DNA from: Aliirhizobium wenxiniae | GTDB lineage: Bacteria; Pseudomonadota; Alphaproteobacteria; Rhizobiales; Rhizobiaceae | Reading direction: 5' to 3' | NCBI RefSeq assembly: GCF_019511445.1 | Contig: NZ_JAEUAN010000012.1 | Coordinates: forward strand, 62,001 to 126,000 | Length of the DNA stretch: 64,000 nt | Shown here: positions 1-8,263 of the stretch, in pieces | Numbering within the stretch: the stretch's first letter is position 1 | Layout of the letters: every line of letters starts with the position of its first letter | Position numbers and translations under genes: made by a program | Notes under the pieces: generated by a model | The model's input: the letters and a program-made list of their open reading frames with translations, nothing else | Database searches by the model: none | What the model was told of the DNA's origin: nothing

Positions 1-153
1 CGGCAGCGCCCGAAGACACCCGTTAAAAATGTACCGCCACCCATTCGCCCATCGAAGCCCGATATTGTGTACGTTTATGCTGACGAAATCTTGGATCACG
101 TATTCGTAGAACCGTCTAATGATAACGGCAGTCGATATTGGACTTGGAAGTGA
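1..153 (+). CDS. C-terminal end of an unknown protein (5' end outside window)
   Basis: Frame 1 is open from the first base to a TGA at 151-153, giving 50 residues that end in Tyr-Trp-Thr-Trp-Lys. The stretch is proline- and lysine-rich at first, then mixed acidic and aromatic. A strong hairpin lies about 70 bases downstream, as expected for the end of a transcription unit. No family is recognised. It is called only because of the open frame and the terminator, so it could still be a chance reading frame. Confidence 0.45.
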   Translation, partial: RQRPKTPVKNVPPPIRPSKPDIVYVYADEILDHVFVEPSNDNGSRYWTWK

Positions 154-220
154 GCAGCCTCGCGCAAGCAATTTCGACCATACTTCGATAGCTGTCATTA
201 CCCCCTCTTGGACAGTTGAA

Positions 221-254
221 CGGGCCGGGCCGTGTTTGGTCCGGCCCGCCTTTC
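221..254 (+). terminator. Rho-independent-like terminator
   Basis: An 11-bp GC-rich stem (221-231 pairing with 238-248, one wobble pair) encloses a 6-base loop and is followed by a short CCTTTC run. It sits downstream of the partial gene ending at 153 and before the decayed IclR gene. The pyrimidine tract is short, so termination may be weak. Confidence 0.5.
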
Positions 255-351
255 ACTTGATGTCAGGAAGCGGGTTCAGTTGCTCCCACAGTGGCGTCTT
301 CCTGGGCGTACTGTTTCGGTGTTCCACGATGTGATAGATACTCTTGCCAGT

Positions 352-797
352 AACTCGGGACCACGTCGTGCACGAGGACTGGATCGCGCCTTAGAGACGC
401 TTGAGTTCCTGCATGTAAAAGGCCAACCGATACGGCCGAACGAGATTGCTGCAGAGATCGGGGGCCCACCTCTTCTGTCTGCGAACTCGTCAATCTGCTG
501 CTCGGCAACGGCATGCTCGATTACCAGGCTGGCGATGGAAGAGTGTTTCTCAGTCGACGACTTTATTTCCTTGGAACCGCGTATGCAGAACAGTTCGATC
601 TGATGCGTGAACGCGACGTGTTGGGCGACTTGCGGAAGAAACGCGAGAAACCGCACAGATGTGTACCTTGAAAGGCCGGAAATACACTGTGCGACGATGC
701 GAGAAGGCATCAGGCCTTTCCGCATCTCCTCCAGTATCGGAGAGCTTGTTTCAATTCCTGGGATTGCTTCGGAGGGCTTCTGGTCTCTCACTTGAGC
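352..797 (+). pseudogene. Decayed IclR-family transcriptional regulator
   Basis: The first reading frame gives an IclR-type winged-helix start, with RALETLEFLHVKGQPIRPNE and then EIAAEIGGP near 450-470. The homology then moves to another frame (CELVNLLLGNGMLDYQ, about 478-525), which ends at a TGA near 671. Pieces of the effector domain follow in two more frames (CTLKGRKYTV near 662-691 and REGIRPFRISSSIGELV near 700-750). At least three frame changes are needed, so the gene is dead. Intact family members are about 250 residues. The long minus-strand frame over the same bases is its shadow. Confidence 0.75.
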
Positions 798-919
798 GAC
801 CAACCGGTTCCAACTGGGTGTTCCTTCCACCCCCTGTAACCCCAGCCGGTTGGAAGCACCGGCTCCGGTCGGAAACCGGGCCACGCTGCCAACCGATGCA
901 GAAAGTGCATGAGTTGCGC

Positions 920-952
920 TGCCAGTTGGCAACGATTCCTTGCCAACTGGCA
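920..952. repeat. Perfect 13-bp inverted repeat
   Basis: TGCCAGTTGGCAA at 920-932 is the exact reverse complement of TTGCCAACTGGCA at 940-952, with a 7-base spacer. It lies between the dead IclR gene and the small membrane protein gene ending at 968. It could be an operator, a bidirectional terminator stem (no T-run is seen), or the end of a small palindromic element. Confidence 0.6.
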
Positions 953-967
953 TGAAAGGCCAGCAGC

Positions 968-1090
968 CTAAGGAATGCTACTGGTAAAAGTGTAATCGAT
1001 CGACGAAGGGCGCTCCCAAAGAATGGAAGCGCCCAATGCGATACATGCCATCATGGGTATTACTAAGAGGACAGCGCCAGTTATACGCAT
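968..1090 (-). CDS. 40-residue single-span membrane protein
   Basis: A short frame starts at an ATG (1090) preceded by a CTGGAG ribosome-binding site about 6 bases away and ends at TAG (968). The protein starts MRITGAVLLVIPMMACIALG, an N-terminal hydrophobic segment, followed by a polar tail. It is downstream of two other tiny membrane proteins and a DUF982 gene on the same strand, so it may belong to their transcript. No family is recognised. Its length makes it a tentative call. Confidence 0.4.
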   Translation of the reverse strand: MRITGAVLLVIPMMACIALGASILWERPSSIDYTFTSSIP

Positions 1091-1172
1091 TTCAAACTCC
1101 AGCAAAGTCCCCTGCCAGTGACTATGCCGAAGATTGCATTAACGACTGGTTACCAAGCTGCGCCGTTTTGGA

Positions 1173-1388
1173 TCATTTCCCGGGATGGGCGCCGTACTTC
1201 CGTGAGGCCCGCTGATCGACTGCATTGTGGGCTTCTCGCACCATCCACTCGTCGGTGACCCTCTCTGGAGAAGTCTGCGGCGTCGGTGCCCGGCTCCGGC
1301 GCCACTTGCGAATTGTAAAATAGGCCGCGGCACCAAGGGCAAATAGTAGCGCAGCACTAAGAACGATCATTGGGAGGTAGGTCGTCAT
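1173..1388 (-). CDS. 71-residue small membrane protein, paralogue of the next gene upstream
   Basis: The start was set at the ATG at 1388 (MTTYLPMIVL) because a GAGG site lies just upstream and the longer frame only adds a polar stretch. The protein has one transmembrane helix at residues about 5-25, then a basic stretch and a tail ending near DEWMVREAHNAV. The neighbour at 1397-1585 has the same plan and a similar tail (RDWIQREAQNS), so the two look like a tandem duplication. Role unknown; an inner-membrane location is inferred from the helix. Confidence 0.55.
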   Translation of the reverse strand: MTTYLPMIVLSAALLFALGAAAYFTIRKWRRSRAPTPQTSPERVTDEWMVREAHNAVDQRASRKYGAHPGK

Positions 1389-1396
1389 GCAAATCC

Positions 1397-1585
1397 TCAG
1401 AGCGGACGGCGCGATCCGCTGTTTTGTGCTTCTCGCTGTATCCAATCTCTCGTGGCCGACGCGGGGTCACTTTCGACCGATGGACGCCGGCGTATCTTAC
1501 CCCGGCGTAGGATTACGAAGGTCCAAACGCCGATGGCCAGGAGGACTACGATGGCGAAGACGATCATCATGGTTGGATCAGGCAT
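1397..1585 (-). CDS. 62-residue small membrane protein, tandem paralogue
   Basis: This gene starts at an ATG preceded by GGAGCGAAAA and overlaps the end of the DUF982 gene by 8 bases, which argues for translational coupling. The product begins MPDPTMMIVFAIVVLLAIGV, a single membrane helix, followed by an arginine/lysine-rich stretch (RRGKIRRR) and a polar tail with RDWIQREAQNS. Tail and topology match the downstream gene 1173-1388. No named family is recognised. Confidence 0.6.
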   Translation of the reverse strand: MPDPTMMIVFAIVVLLAIGVWTFVILRRGKIRRRPSVESDPASATRDWIQREAQNSGSRRPL

Positions 1586-1808
1586 TTTTCGCTCCAGCGG
1601 CTAATGGGGCTGCAGCTGCCACAGCAGCCTCGAACAACTCGCGGGCATGATCGGGCGAGGCCCGGCCATCGAGAGCTCGATGGATGCAAGCAACCGCCGT
1701 GGCGAAACTAAGATTAGTGGGATGCGGCCAGTCGACCAGGAAGCGTGCCGCTTCCTTCGGGCCAAAAATAAGCATGCCATTTACCGAAACGGGTTTGTCC
1801 CAAAACAC
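1578..1808 (-). CDS. DUF982 family protein
   Basis: The 76-residue product has the pattern I associate with DUF982, a short family common in Rhizobiales: a Trp near the N-terminus, GPKEAARFLVDWP in the middle, and an ACIHRALDGRASPDHAR segment before an alanine-rich end. The start is GTG at 1808, with GGAG 7 bases upstream. Family members are usually 70-100 residues, so it is complete. Function is unknown in the family. It leads a probable operon with the small membrane proteins downstream on the minus strand. Confidence 0.75.
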   Translation of the reverse strand: MFWDKPVSVNGMLIFGPKEAARFLVDWPHPTNLSFATAVACIHRALDGRASPDHARELFEAAVAAAAPLAAGAKNA

Positions 1809-1905
1809 GCATGTCTCCGATCGTCAGAACCCTCGTCTTATCGGAAACACGCCTGCAACCCGATGGTTCCGCAGAAAGCATTCACTCAAACCGAAGAGGA
1901 GATCG

Positions 1906-2207
1906 ATGCGACGGTTTCAAAACGTAGGCGGCCCATTCCCAGGAAAGGGCGCAGCGCCTGAAATGGTGCATGACAAGATCCTGCCGCGCGGCACGCGCGC
2001 TGCATTCGAGAAGCTGAACGACGCGGCTAAGATGCGACCGCACGTAAATGACGCCGGATCGCTGGTCGCGGCCAATGACAATCACAAGCGGGAGGATGCG
2101 GGCGCAACCGCGAAAACGATCTCAATCATCTGTTGAAAGCTGCCAACGAGATTTCCGAAAAACTCGGCTATCGGAGGGAGGAGCCGGCGGTTTCGCTCGA
2201 CGGCTGA
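1906..2207 (+). pseudogene. Small hypothetical gene with probable frameshift
   Basis: An ATG at 1906 with GAGGAG upstream opens a frame whose product starts MRRFQNVGGPFPGKG and runs to a stop at 2136. Near 2100 a convincing coding stretch continues in another frame (NDLNHLLKAANEISEKLGY), ending at TGA 2205-2207. One missing base near 2095-2110 would join them into a protein of about 100 residues. This could be a real frameshift or two unrelated frames. No family recognised. Confidence 0.4.
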
Positions 2208-2213
2208 TTGTCG

Positions 2214-2561
2214 CTACTTCGCGGCCACTGCCGTCATCTCGACAGCCAAGTCGGGATGAGCGAGGCGCGATTCAACAGTTGCACGCGCTGGCGCATGACC
2301 TTTCGAAACCCAGGCGTCCCAGGCCTCGTTCATCTCGTTGAAACCGGACATGTCGGCGAGGAAGATGTTGACGCTGACGAGATTGTCCTTGGTCACGCCG
2401 GCCTTGGCCAGCGTGTCTTCCATGTCGAGCAGAACCTCTTCCGTTTGCACTCTCACGGACTGGCCACGGGTTTTCTCGGCAATATGACCGGACAGGAAAA
2501 TCAGGTTGCCGACAACAACCGCATCGCTCCAGCGATCGGTGAGGCCAATTCTTTCAATCAT
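2214..2561 (-). CDS. RidA family (YjgF/YER057c/UK114) protein
   Basis: The 115-residue product fits the RidA family in length and pattern: WSDAVVVGNLIFLSGHIAE near the start, a central DMEDTLAKAGVTKDNLVSVN helix, and a C-terminal ARATVESRLAHPDLAVEM segment with the arginine that in active RidA binds the imine substrate's carboxylate. Classic RidA hydrolyses 2-aminoacrylate-type imines; many operon-linked paralogues have other, often unknown, roles. The start at 2561 was chosen because AAGGA sits upstream; the frame extends 78 codons further without family resemblance. It is divergent from the catabolic operon at 2828 and probably shares its regulator. Confidence 0.85.
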   Translation of the reverse strand: MIERIGLTDRWSDAVVVGNLIFLSGHIAEKTRGQSVRVQTEEVLLDMEDTLAKAGVTKDNLVSVNIFLADMSGFNEMNEAWDAWVSKGHAPARATVESRLAHPDLAVEMTAVAAK

Positions 2562-2770
2562 GATGACGTCCTTCTGCTGTGGGGAGCCGGACCTGTAGAA
2601 CGGTGATCGCGAATTTGGAAGACTTCGAGGAGCAAAGCGCCGGTCCTGCTGGGTAGGCTGGTTCGAAGGGCGGGCTGAGTCACTGAAATTCAGAATGACC
2701 GGGCGCCGATAGCACAAACCTCCACTCAATTCGGTCGTCCGCGGCATTTTCGCAAGAGGAAGACGAAAGC

Positions 2771-2799
2771 TTGACTTACTCATGACATATGTCATATGT
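2771..2799 (+). promoter_or_regulatory. Probable promoter of the SDR-to-kinase operon
   Basis: TTGACT at 2771-2776 is a good -35 match. A 17-base spacer leads to ATATGT at 2794-2799, a moderate -10. The first gene starts at 2828 with GGAGGAG at 2817-2823. Spacer and -10 are buried in the palindrome at 2778-2806, which would make the promoter repressible. Confidence 0.5.
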
Positions 2800-2806
2800 C
2801 ATGAGT
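2778..2806. promoter_or_regulatory. 29-bp perfect palindrome, likely operator of the FadR-type regulator
   Basis: ACTCATGACATATG (2778-2791) is followed by a single T and then the exact reverse complement (2793-2806). It lies between divergent genes and overlaps the predicted -35/-10 spacer. GntR/FCD regulators usually bind short dyads of this AT-rich type, and the second gene of the operon encodes one. The link between this site and that protein is inference. Confidence 0.7.
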
Positions 2807-2827
2807 TGAGGAACATGGAGGAGTTTT

Positions 2828-3646
2828 ATGGGCGACCTATTTAGCGTTGAGGGCAAGGTAATCGTGGTGACGGGCGGCCTTGGGCAGCTCGGAACGGAGT
2901 TTGCGTCGTCGCTTCTGGCGGCTGGAGCCAAGGTCGCTATTTTCAGCCGCCGGGCCGTGGACGCCAAATTGCTCGATGAAAAGTTCCCCGGACACGATGG
3001 TTGGCTCAAGGTCTATCTCGCCAGCGTGACCGACAAAGACGCTCTTGAAGCTGCGACCGATGCGCTTTGTGCCGATTGGGGTGTCCCGCACGCTTTGGTG
3101 AATAATGCCGGGATCGACAGCAAGCCGGATGGCATGGCGGATCAGAACGGTCCGTTCGAGACCTATCCGCAAAAGTACTGGGACGAAATCATCGATGTGA
3201 ACCTAACCGGCGTCATGCTGTGCTCCCAGGTTGTTGGTTCGCGCATGGCTGAAGAAGGGCGGGGCAGCATCATCAATGTCGGCTCGATCTACGGCATGGT
3301 GTCGCCGAACCAGGCGCTCTACGCTTACCGTGAGAAGCGTGACGGGGTGCCGTTCATCAAGGCTGTCTCCTATGCCGCTTCCAAATCAGGCTTGCTGAAC
3401 CTCACTCGATACGTCGCGACCTATTGGGCGCCGAAGAACGTGCGTTGCAACCTCATCTCCTTCGGCGGCGTCAAAACCGGCAGTTTCGATAAGGAATTTA
3501 TCGATGCCTTCCTCGAGCGGGTCCCGCTTGGGCGTCAAGCCGAAAAGGGCGAGTATAACGGCGTGATCCGTTTCCTCGCCTCGGATGCCTCGACCTACAT
3601 GACCGGCTCGAATGTCGTCGTCGATGGTGGGTTCACCGCATGGTAG
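2828..3646 (+). CDS. Short-chain dehydrogenase/reductase (SDR)
   Basis: The 272-residue protein is a classical SDR, an NAD(P)-dependent oxidoreductase. The cofactor motif TGGLGQLG is at residues 15-22, NNAG at 92-95, and the catalytic triad is read as Ser153, Tyr182 and Lys186 (YAASK). The gap between Ser and Tyr is longer than usual because of an insertion around AYREKRDGVP. The end (GSNVVVDGGFTAW) is typical. It is the first gene of the operon, and its stop overlaps the next start by 7 bases. In this setting it probably oxidises a sugar or sugar acid; the substrate cannot be read from the sequence. Confidence 0.88.
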   Translation: MGDLFSVEGKVIVVTGGLGQLGTEFASSLLAAGAKVAIFSRRAVDAKLLDEKFPGHDGWLKVYLASVTDKDALEAATDALCADWGVPHALVNNAGIDSKPDGMADQNGPFETYPQKYWDEIIDVNLTGVMLCSQVVGSRMAEEGRGSIINVGSIYGMVSPNQALYAYREKRDGVPFIKAVSYAASKSGLLNLTRYVATYWAPKNVRCNLISFGGVKTGSFDKEFIDAFLERVPLGRQAEKGEYNGVIRFLASDASTYMTGSNVVVDGGFTAW

Positions 3647-4392
3647 GAACTGTCGCCATATCTGCGCATGACCGGGGCAAGCTGCATATGCAGGTTGTCT
3701 CTGACATAGAGACCCGCATCCTCAATGGTGAAATGCAGGTCGGTGAGCGGCTTCCCTCGGAAGCAGAGCTCGCCCGCAGTTTTGGCGTGGGTAGCAGGTC
3801 CGTACGCGAAGCTTTGCAGATCCTCGAAACCAAGGGGCTCGTGCGGCGTCGCCATGGTGAGCGCGCAGAAGTGGTACGTGATGACGTGGGACGTTTCATG
3901 GACGCCCTCGTGTCTTCAGTCGGCTCGCTGTTCGCCCGGGATATCTCCTATCTCGTTCAGGCCATGGATGTTCGCCGGATGATCGAACTGGAGGTGGCCG
4001 TACGGCTGGCTTCGGGGGAAGGGCAACTCAACGACGGTGTGACGATTGCGCTCGATGCCATGCGGAAATCCGTTCGCGAGAATGACTTTTCCCAGTTCAC
4101 AGAGGCCGATGCATCGTTCCACCGCGCGCTGGTTCAGTCACTTGGCAATGAAATTCTGACCTCGCTGCATGGCAATCTTCACGCATTGATCGCCGACGTG
4201 ATCCGTGTGGCGAGCCGCGTGCCGCGCAAGACCCTGGGAGATGGTCTGGGAGAACACGAGAACATTTACGACCTGATCGTGGCCGGCAATGCCGAAGGCG
4301 CCCGATTGGCGATGCGCGAGCATATCGACAACAGCTTGGCCTACCTTGAGCAGGCCATGATGAGATCTGGAAATCGGGAGGAGAATACCTGA
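3640..4392 (+). CDS. FadR-type GntR transcriptional regulator (FCD domain)
   Basis: The 250-residue protein has an N-terminal winged helix (about residues 15-85, with GERLPSEAELARSFGVGSRS and VREALQILETKGLV) and a helical FCD ligand-binding domain (about 105-235) containing metal- or ligand-binding histidines such as FHRAL and HENIYD. The family binds operators as dimers and releases them on binding a small carboxylate. It is embedded in the operon it probably controls. The start overlaps the SDR stop. The palindrome at 2778-2806 is the obvious candidate site, also placing the divergent RidA gene under its control. Confidence 0.9.
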   Translation: MVGTVAISAHDRGKLHMQVVSDIETRILNGEMQVGERLPSEAELARSFGVGSRSVREALQILETKGLVRRRHGERAEVVRDDVGRFMDALVSSVGSLFARDISYLVQAMDVRRMIELEVAVRLASGEGQLNDGVTIALDAMRKSVRENDFSQFTEADASFHRALVQSLGNEILTSLHGNLHALIADVIRVASRVPRKTLGDGLGEHENIYDLIVAGNAEGARLAMREHIDNSLAYLEQAMMRSGNREENT

Positions 4393-5070
4393 ATGACTGC
4401 TTATGACTACAGCACCGTGAACTGGGATGCGATCAAGCGTCTCTCGCGCTGGTACTCGGGCGATATTCACGACGTGATGGACAATCACGGCTTCTACGGA
4501 TTTTTGGAGGGGATCTCCCTTTACGGAATGCTCAAGCCCGGCCAGGTCATCTGCGGTCCGGTTTCCACCGTTCGTTATGCGCCGAGCAGCCGCAAGGGCC
4601 AGCCGCAGGATGTCTACCATGGGGCAATCGATTCCGTCGTAAAGGGCGGCATCCTGCTGGTGGATTCGTCATGCGCCGAAGGTTCAGGCACCGGCGAACT
4701 TATGTCGACCGGCGCAAAGACGCGCGGTGCGGCCGCCACCATCGTGCACGGCACGGTTCGCGATCTGGCTGAGGTCAGAAAGCTTGATTACCCGCTCTTT
4801 GCCCGCGGCGTGAGCCCGGTCGGTGTTTCCGGACGCATGGAGCCGCAGGAAGCGCAGGTCGATCTCGACATCAAGGGCGTGAAAGTGCGCCCCGGCGATG
4901 TGATCTTTGCAGACATTTCAGGCGTTGTCGTCATTCCCCAGGAGCTTGTCGCAGTGATCGCGGATGATGCCGATCGCAATGGTGAGGGTGAGGCTCGGTG
5001 CCGCGAGCGAATCCTGTCGGGAGAAAAGCTGAGGGAGGTCTGGCCGCTCGGCTCAACCGGCCCAGTCTGA
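4393..5070 (+). CDS. RraA/HMG-aldolase-like family protein
   Basis: The 225-residue product belongs to the RraA fold that includes 4-hydroxy-4-methyl-2-oxoglutarate aldolases, oxaloacetate decarboxylases and the RNase E inhibitor RraA. The Gly-Thr-Val-Arg123-Asp124 motif, which carries substrate-binding Arg and metal-binding Asp in the aldolases, is present, as are ILLVDSSCAEGSGTGELMS and the late DVIFADISGVVVIP. It directly follows the regulator gene and precedes a transporter, so an aldol cleavage or decarboxylation step in carbohydrate-acid catabolism is more likely than RNase control. The exact reaction is unknown. Confidence 0.82.
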   Translation: MTAYDYSTVNWDAIKRLSRWYSGDIHDVMDNHGFYGFLEGISLYGMLKPGQVICGPVSTVRYAPSSRKGQPQDVYHGAIDSVVKGGILLVDSSCAEGSGTGELMSTGAKTRGAAATIVHGTVRDLAEVRKLDYPLFARGVSPVGVSGRMEPQEAQVDLDIKGVKVRPGDVIFADISGVVVIPQELVAVIADDADRNGEGEARCRERILSGEKLREVWPLGSTGPV

Positions 5071-5080
5071 CGTGTTCAAG

Positions 5081-5102
5081 GGTGGGGCGCTTGCGCCTCA
5101 CC
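5081..5102 (+). other. Intercistronic hairpin before tctC
   Basis: GGTGGGGCGC (5081-5090) pairs with GCGCCTCACC (5093-5102) with one mismatch. No T-run follows, so it is not a simple terminator. Together with the hairpin at 6131-6150 it brackets the binding-protein gene, which would fit mRNA processing or stabilisation. Confidence 0.45.
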
Positions 5103-5148
5103 GTGTTCAACGGCCGCGTGGAGGCGGTTTAATCGGGAGGAGATTGGA

Positions 5149-6117
5149 ATGTCATTTTTTAAGAAGGCCGCACTCGCCGCATGCGCCATTGTTGCGCTTT
5201 CCGGTCAGGCATTGGCGGAATATCCGGAACGGGCGATCACGCTCATCATTCCTTGGGCCGCCGGCGGCGGAACAGATGCAAGCGGGCGCATCATCGCGAC
5301 CTTGCTGGAAGAAAAGCTCGGACAGCCGATCACCATCGTCAATCGCACGGGCGGAGGTGGTATCGTCGGACATCAGGAACTGAAAACCCAGACACCCGAC
5401 GGCTATACGATCGGTGTCATCACCACCGAGCTTTCGATGTACAAATCCGTTGGCTCGTCCGATCTCACTTACACAGATTTTACGCCGATCGGCCTCTACA
5501 ACGCGGATCCTTCGGCGATTTTCGTAAGGGCAGACTCGCCCTACAAGACAATCGACGACCTGATTGCAGCGATCAAAAAAGATCCCTCGGCCATCAAGGC
5601 AAGCGGGGCAAATTTTGGCGGGAACAACCACATTGCCTGGATCAGTCTTGTGCAGCTTCTGGGTGCGCCAGCGGACAAGGTATTCTGGGTACCGACTGAC
5701 GGTGCGACCGTTTCGCTGCAGCTCCTGGCATCCAACGCCATCGGCGTCGCAATTTCGCAGTTTCCGGAAGCCAAAGCTCTCGTCGATGCCGGTGAAATAA
5801 GGCCCCTCGCCTATCTAGGAAACGAAAGAAATCCGAAGCAGCCTGATGTTCCTCCGATCAGCGAGGCAGCCGGTATCGAATTTGCAGTCTCGGGCTGGCG
5901 CGGTATCGGAGCGCCGAAGGGGTTGCCGGAAGATGTTCAGAAGAAACTGGCCTCAACGCTTGAGGAGGTCGTAACCAGCGACCAGTTCAAGACCTTCATG
6001 GATGGTCGTAATTTCGGCGTCATCTGGAAGGGTGGAGCGGATTTCGAAGCCTATCTGAAACAGCGCGACGAGGCTTTCGGCGCCGCGATCAAGACTGCCG
6101 GAATCAAGGCAAACTGA
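5149..6117 (+). CDS. Tripartite tricarboxylate transporter substrate-binding protein (TctC family)
   Basis: This 322-residue periplasmic binding protein starts with a signal peptide (charged start, hydrophobic core to about residue 21, ALA cleavage site) followed by YPERAITLIIPWAAGGGTD, the typical opening of the TctC/Bug family. A GGGIVGHQEL segment and a TPDGYTIGV segment follow, as in family members. GGGAGG upstream of the ATG at 5149 fixes the start. It captures an organic acid in the periplasm for the TctA/TctB carrier encoded next. The ligand is unknown; the catabolic neighbours suggest a sugar acid. Confidence 0.9.
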   Translation: MSFFKKAALAACAIVALSGQALAEYPERAITLIIPWAAGGGTDASGRIIATLLEEKLGQPITIVNRTGGGGIVGHQELKTQTPDGYTIGVITTELSMYKSVGSSDLTYTDFTPIGLYNADPSAIFVRADSPYKTIDDLIAAIKKDPSAIKASGANFGGNNHIAWISLVQLLGAPADKVFWVPTDGATVSLQLLASNAIGVAISQFPEAKALVDAGEIRPLAYLGNERNPKQPDVPPISEAAGIEFAVSGWRGIGAPKGLPEDVQKKLASTLEEVVTSDQFKTFMDGRNFGVIWKGGADFEAYLKQRDEAFGAAIKTAGIKAN

Positions 6118-6130
6118 TCTGTTGCCCCGG

Positions 6131-6150
6131 ATGGCCCTTCACCGGGCCAT
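6131..6150 (+). other. Intercistronic hairpin after tctC
   Basis: ATGGCCC (6131-6137) and GGGCCAT (6144-6150) form a perfect 7-bp stem with a 6-base loop just after the tctC stop. No T-run follows. It may protect the upstream mRNA and raise binding protein over the membrane subunits. Confidence 0.5.
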
Positions 6151-6262
6151 TCACCCCTACCGCTTCAGGCACGGCTTCGTCGAATGTCAATCTGGCGTTC
6201 AATAACGGCAGACTGCGTTCTATCGGGGACCCCTGCGAATACCTCCGGGAGGAGAAACTCGC

Positions 6263-6757
6263 ATGACGACGGTCAATCGACTCGACTTAGTAATATCCAT
6301 CCTTTTCACGCTCGTCGGCGGCTATGTCCTGGCTGGCGCTCTGCAAATGAAAGCCATGCCCGGTATGGCTGTCGGACCGGGCCTGTTTCCGAGCGTAACC
6401 GGTGCCGCCATGCTGCTGCTTGGCCTCGTCATGCTTGTGCAAACGTGGCTGAAGCGCAACGTGCTCCCGCCACAGGAGCCTTTGTATGACGCATCGGTCA
6501 ACGGTGATGACGAGCCGGAAACCCTGATCGATCGCCTTTACAATCCGCTGTTGCTGCTGGCGATCCTGGCCGTGATCTTATTCATGCCGGTGCTGGGCTT
6601 CCTCATCACGGGCACGATTTTTGTCGTCGCGATGGTGCTTCTTGGCGGCGGTTCCTGGCTACAGGCAATCATCTTCGGTCTGATTATGACAGGCCTGACC
6701 TACGCTCTTTTCGTCTACGGGTTGCGGGTTCCGGTACCAGCCGGATTGTGGGGTTAA
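6263..6757 (+). CDS. TctB family small membrane subunit
   Basis: The 164-residue product has four predicted membrane helices: near residues 5-25, 40-60, 95-120 and 125-160. It carries MAVGPGLFPSV in the first loop, a conserved segment of the TctB family. It starts at ATG 6263 with GGGAGGAGA upstream and ends 3 bases before the TctA start. TctB and TctA form the sodium- or proton-driven carrier that receives substrate from the binding protein. Confidence 0.87.
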   Translation: MTTVNRLDLVISILFTLVGGYVLAGALQMKAMPGMAVGPGLFPSVTGAAMLLLGLVMLVQTWLKRNVLPPQEPLYDASVNGDDEPETLIDRLYNPLLLLAILAVILFMPVLGFLITGTIFVVAMVLLGGGSWLQAIIFGLIMTGLTYALFVYGLRVPVPAGLWG

Positions 6758-6760
6758 GCC

Positions 6761-8263
6761 ATGAATGCATTTGTCGAAGCGCTTTCTCTAGTCTTTAATC
6801 TAGAGACCCTTCTTGTCATCTTGGCCTCGGCCATATTCGGTCTTTTCGTCGGCGCCCTGCCGGGGCTGACGGCGACGATGGCAACGGCTCTGCTCGTGCC
6901 GCTGACTTTTTACATGGCGCCTATTCCCGCCATCGCTGCGATTATTGCCTCGACGGCAATGGCGATCACGGCCGGCGACTTGCCGGGAACGCTTCTGCGC
7001 ATTCCAGGCACGCCGGCTTCCGCCGCCTATGTCGAGGATTCCTACCGCATGGCCCAGAAAGGCCAGGCAGGACTTGCCATCGGCATCGGGGTCATCGGAT
7101 CCGTCCTCGGCGGCTTGTTCGGCTTCGTGTTCCTGATGTTCACGGCTCCGGCGCTCGCCAAGTTCGCGCTCGGCTTCTCCAGTTTCGAATATTTCTGGCT
7201 GGCGGTTCTCGGCTTGAGCTGTGCTGCGCTCATTTCGTCTGGCGGCGTTGCCAAAGGCGGATTATCCTTGCTGCTTGGCCTTCTCATCGCGCAGGTCGGC
7301 GTCGACCCGCTGACAGGCACGCCGCGCTTCACCTTCGGCGTCTCGGAATTGACCGGCGGCATCAGCTTCATCCCTGCGATGATCGGTATGTTTGCGCTTG
7401 CCGAAGTCATGCGGACAGGCCGGCGCTTCAGGTTGGGCGTGCCACAGGCCAATGTCCGAAATCCATTCAAGGGCGTGCTGGCCTGCCTGTGGAAGTATCG
7501 CAAGAACCAGATCCGTGGTTCAGTAATCGGCAGTCTCATTGGCGCTTTGCCGGGGGTTGGTGGCGACCTAGCCGCATGGGTCACCTATTCGCTGGCAAAG
7601 AAGACATCGAAGACGCCGGAACTGTTCGGCAAGGGGCATCCTGAGGGGCTCGTCGAAGCGGGAGCTACCAACAATGCCGCACTGAGTTCTTCCTGGATCC
7701 CGGCCATGGTGTTCGGCATTCCCGGTGATGCGGTGACTGCGATTGCCGTCGGTGTCTTGGTCATGAAGGGCATGGAGCCGGGGCCGCAGCTTCTGACCAG
7801 CAATCCGCAGAATTTCTACGCAGTGATGCTTGTCTTCGTCATTGCCAACATCCTCATGCTGCCGCTCGGTTATATCGCAGCGCGGTCAGCTCGACGGATA
7901 TTCGAGGTACCGCGCGCACTTCTGAATGCGGCTATCCTGTTGTTCTGCATCGTTGGATCCTACTCGATCAATAACACGATGTTCGGTGTCACCATCATGC
8001 TCGCCCTCGGTGTCATCGCTTTCTTCCTTGAGAAATCTGGCTTTGCCATCGCGCCGATTATCCTCGGTATCGTTCTCGGTCCGCTGGTTGAGCAGAACTT
8101 CACGACATCGATGATCATCACCAATGGAAACGTCTTAGGCCTGTTCGAGCGTCCGATTTCCGCAGTTCTCGGTATCGCGACGATCGCCGTGTGGAGCCTG
8201 TTTATCTTCGGCTCCGTCAAAAAGACCTTTCGACCAAAAGAAATTGCCGGAGAAACACTATGA
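6761..8263 (+). CDS. TctA family large membrane subunit
   Basis: This 500-residue polytopic inner-membrane protein carries family signatures: [20 protein letters not shown] near residues 31-50, a [16 protein letters not shown] segment, and [13 protein letters not shown] with [19 protein letters not shown] in the second half. These two repeats with Pro-Gly loops are the transport core of the family. The stop overlaps the next ATG in an ATGA arrangement at 8260-8263, so the isomerase-like gene is translationally coupled. Confidence 0.9.
   Translation: MNAFVEALSLVFNLETLLVILASAIFGLFVGALPGLTATMATALLVPLTFYMAPIPAIAAIIASTAMAITAGDLPGTLLRIPGTPASAAYVEDSYRMAQKGQAGLAIGIGVIGSVLGGLFGFVFLMFTAPALAKFALGFSSFEYFWLAVLGLSCAALISSGGVAKGGLSLLLGLLIAQVGVDPLTGTPRFTFGVSELTGGISFIPAMIGMFALAEVMRTGRRFRLGVPQANVRNPFKGVLACLWKYRKNQIRGSVIGSLIGALPGVGGDLAAWVTYSLAKKTSKTPELFGKGHPEGLVEAGATNNAALSSSWIPAMVFGIPGDAVTAIAVGVLVMKGMEPGPQLLTSNPQNFYAVMLVFVIANILMLPLGYIAARSARRIFEVPRALLNAAILLFCIVGSYSINNTMFGVTIMLALGVIAFFLEKSGFAIAPIILGIVLGPLVEQNFTTSMIITNGNVLGLFERPISAVLGIATIAVWSLFIFGSVKKTFRPKEIAGETL

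Noticed and set aside
924..945. Sigma-54-like promoter (TTGGCA...TTGC) in the 920-952 repeat
   Set aside because: The GG-to-GC spacing is two bases too long for a sigma-54 site; the match comes from the dyad itself.
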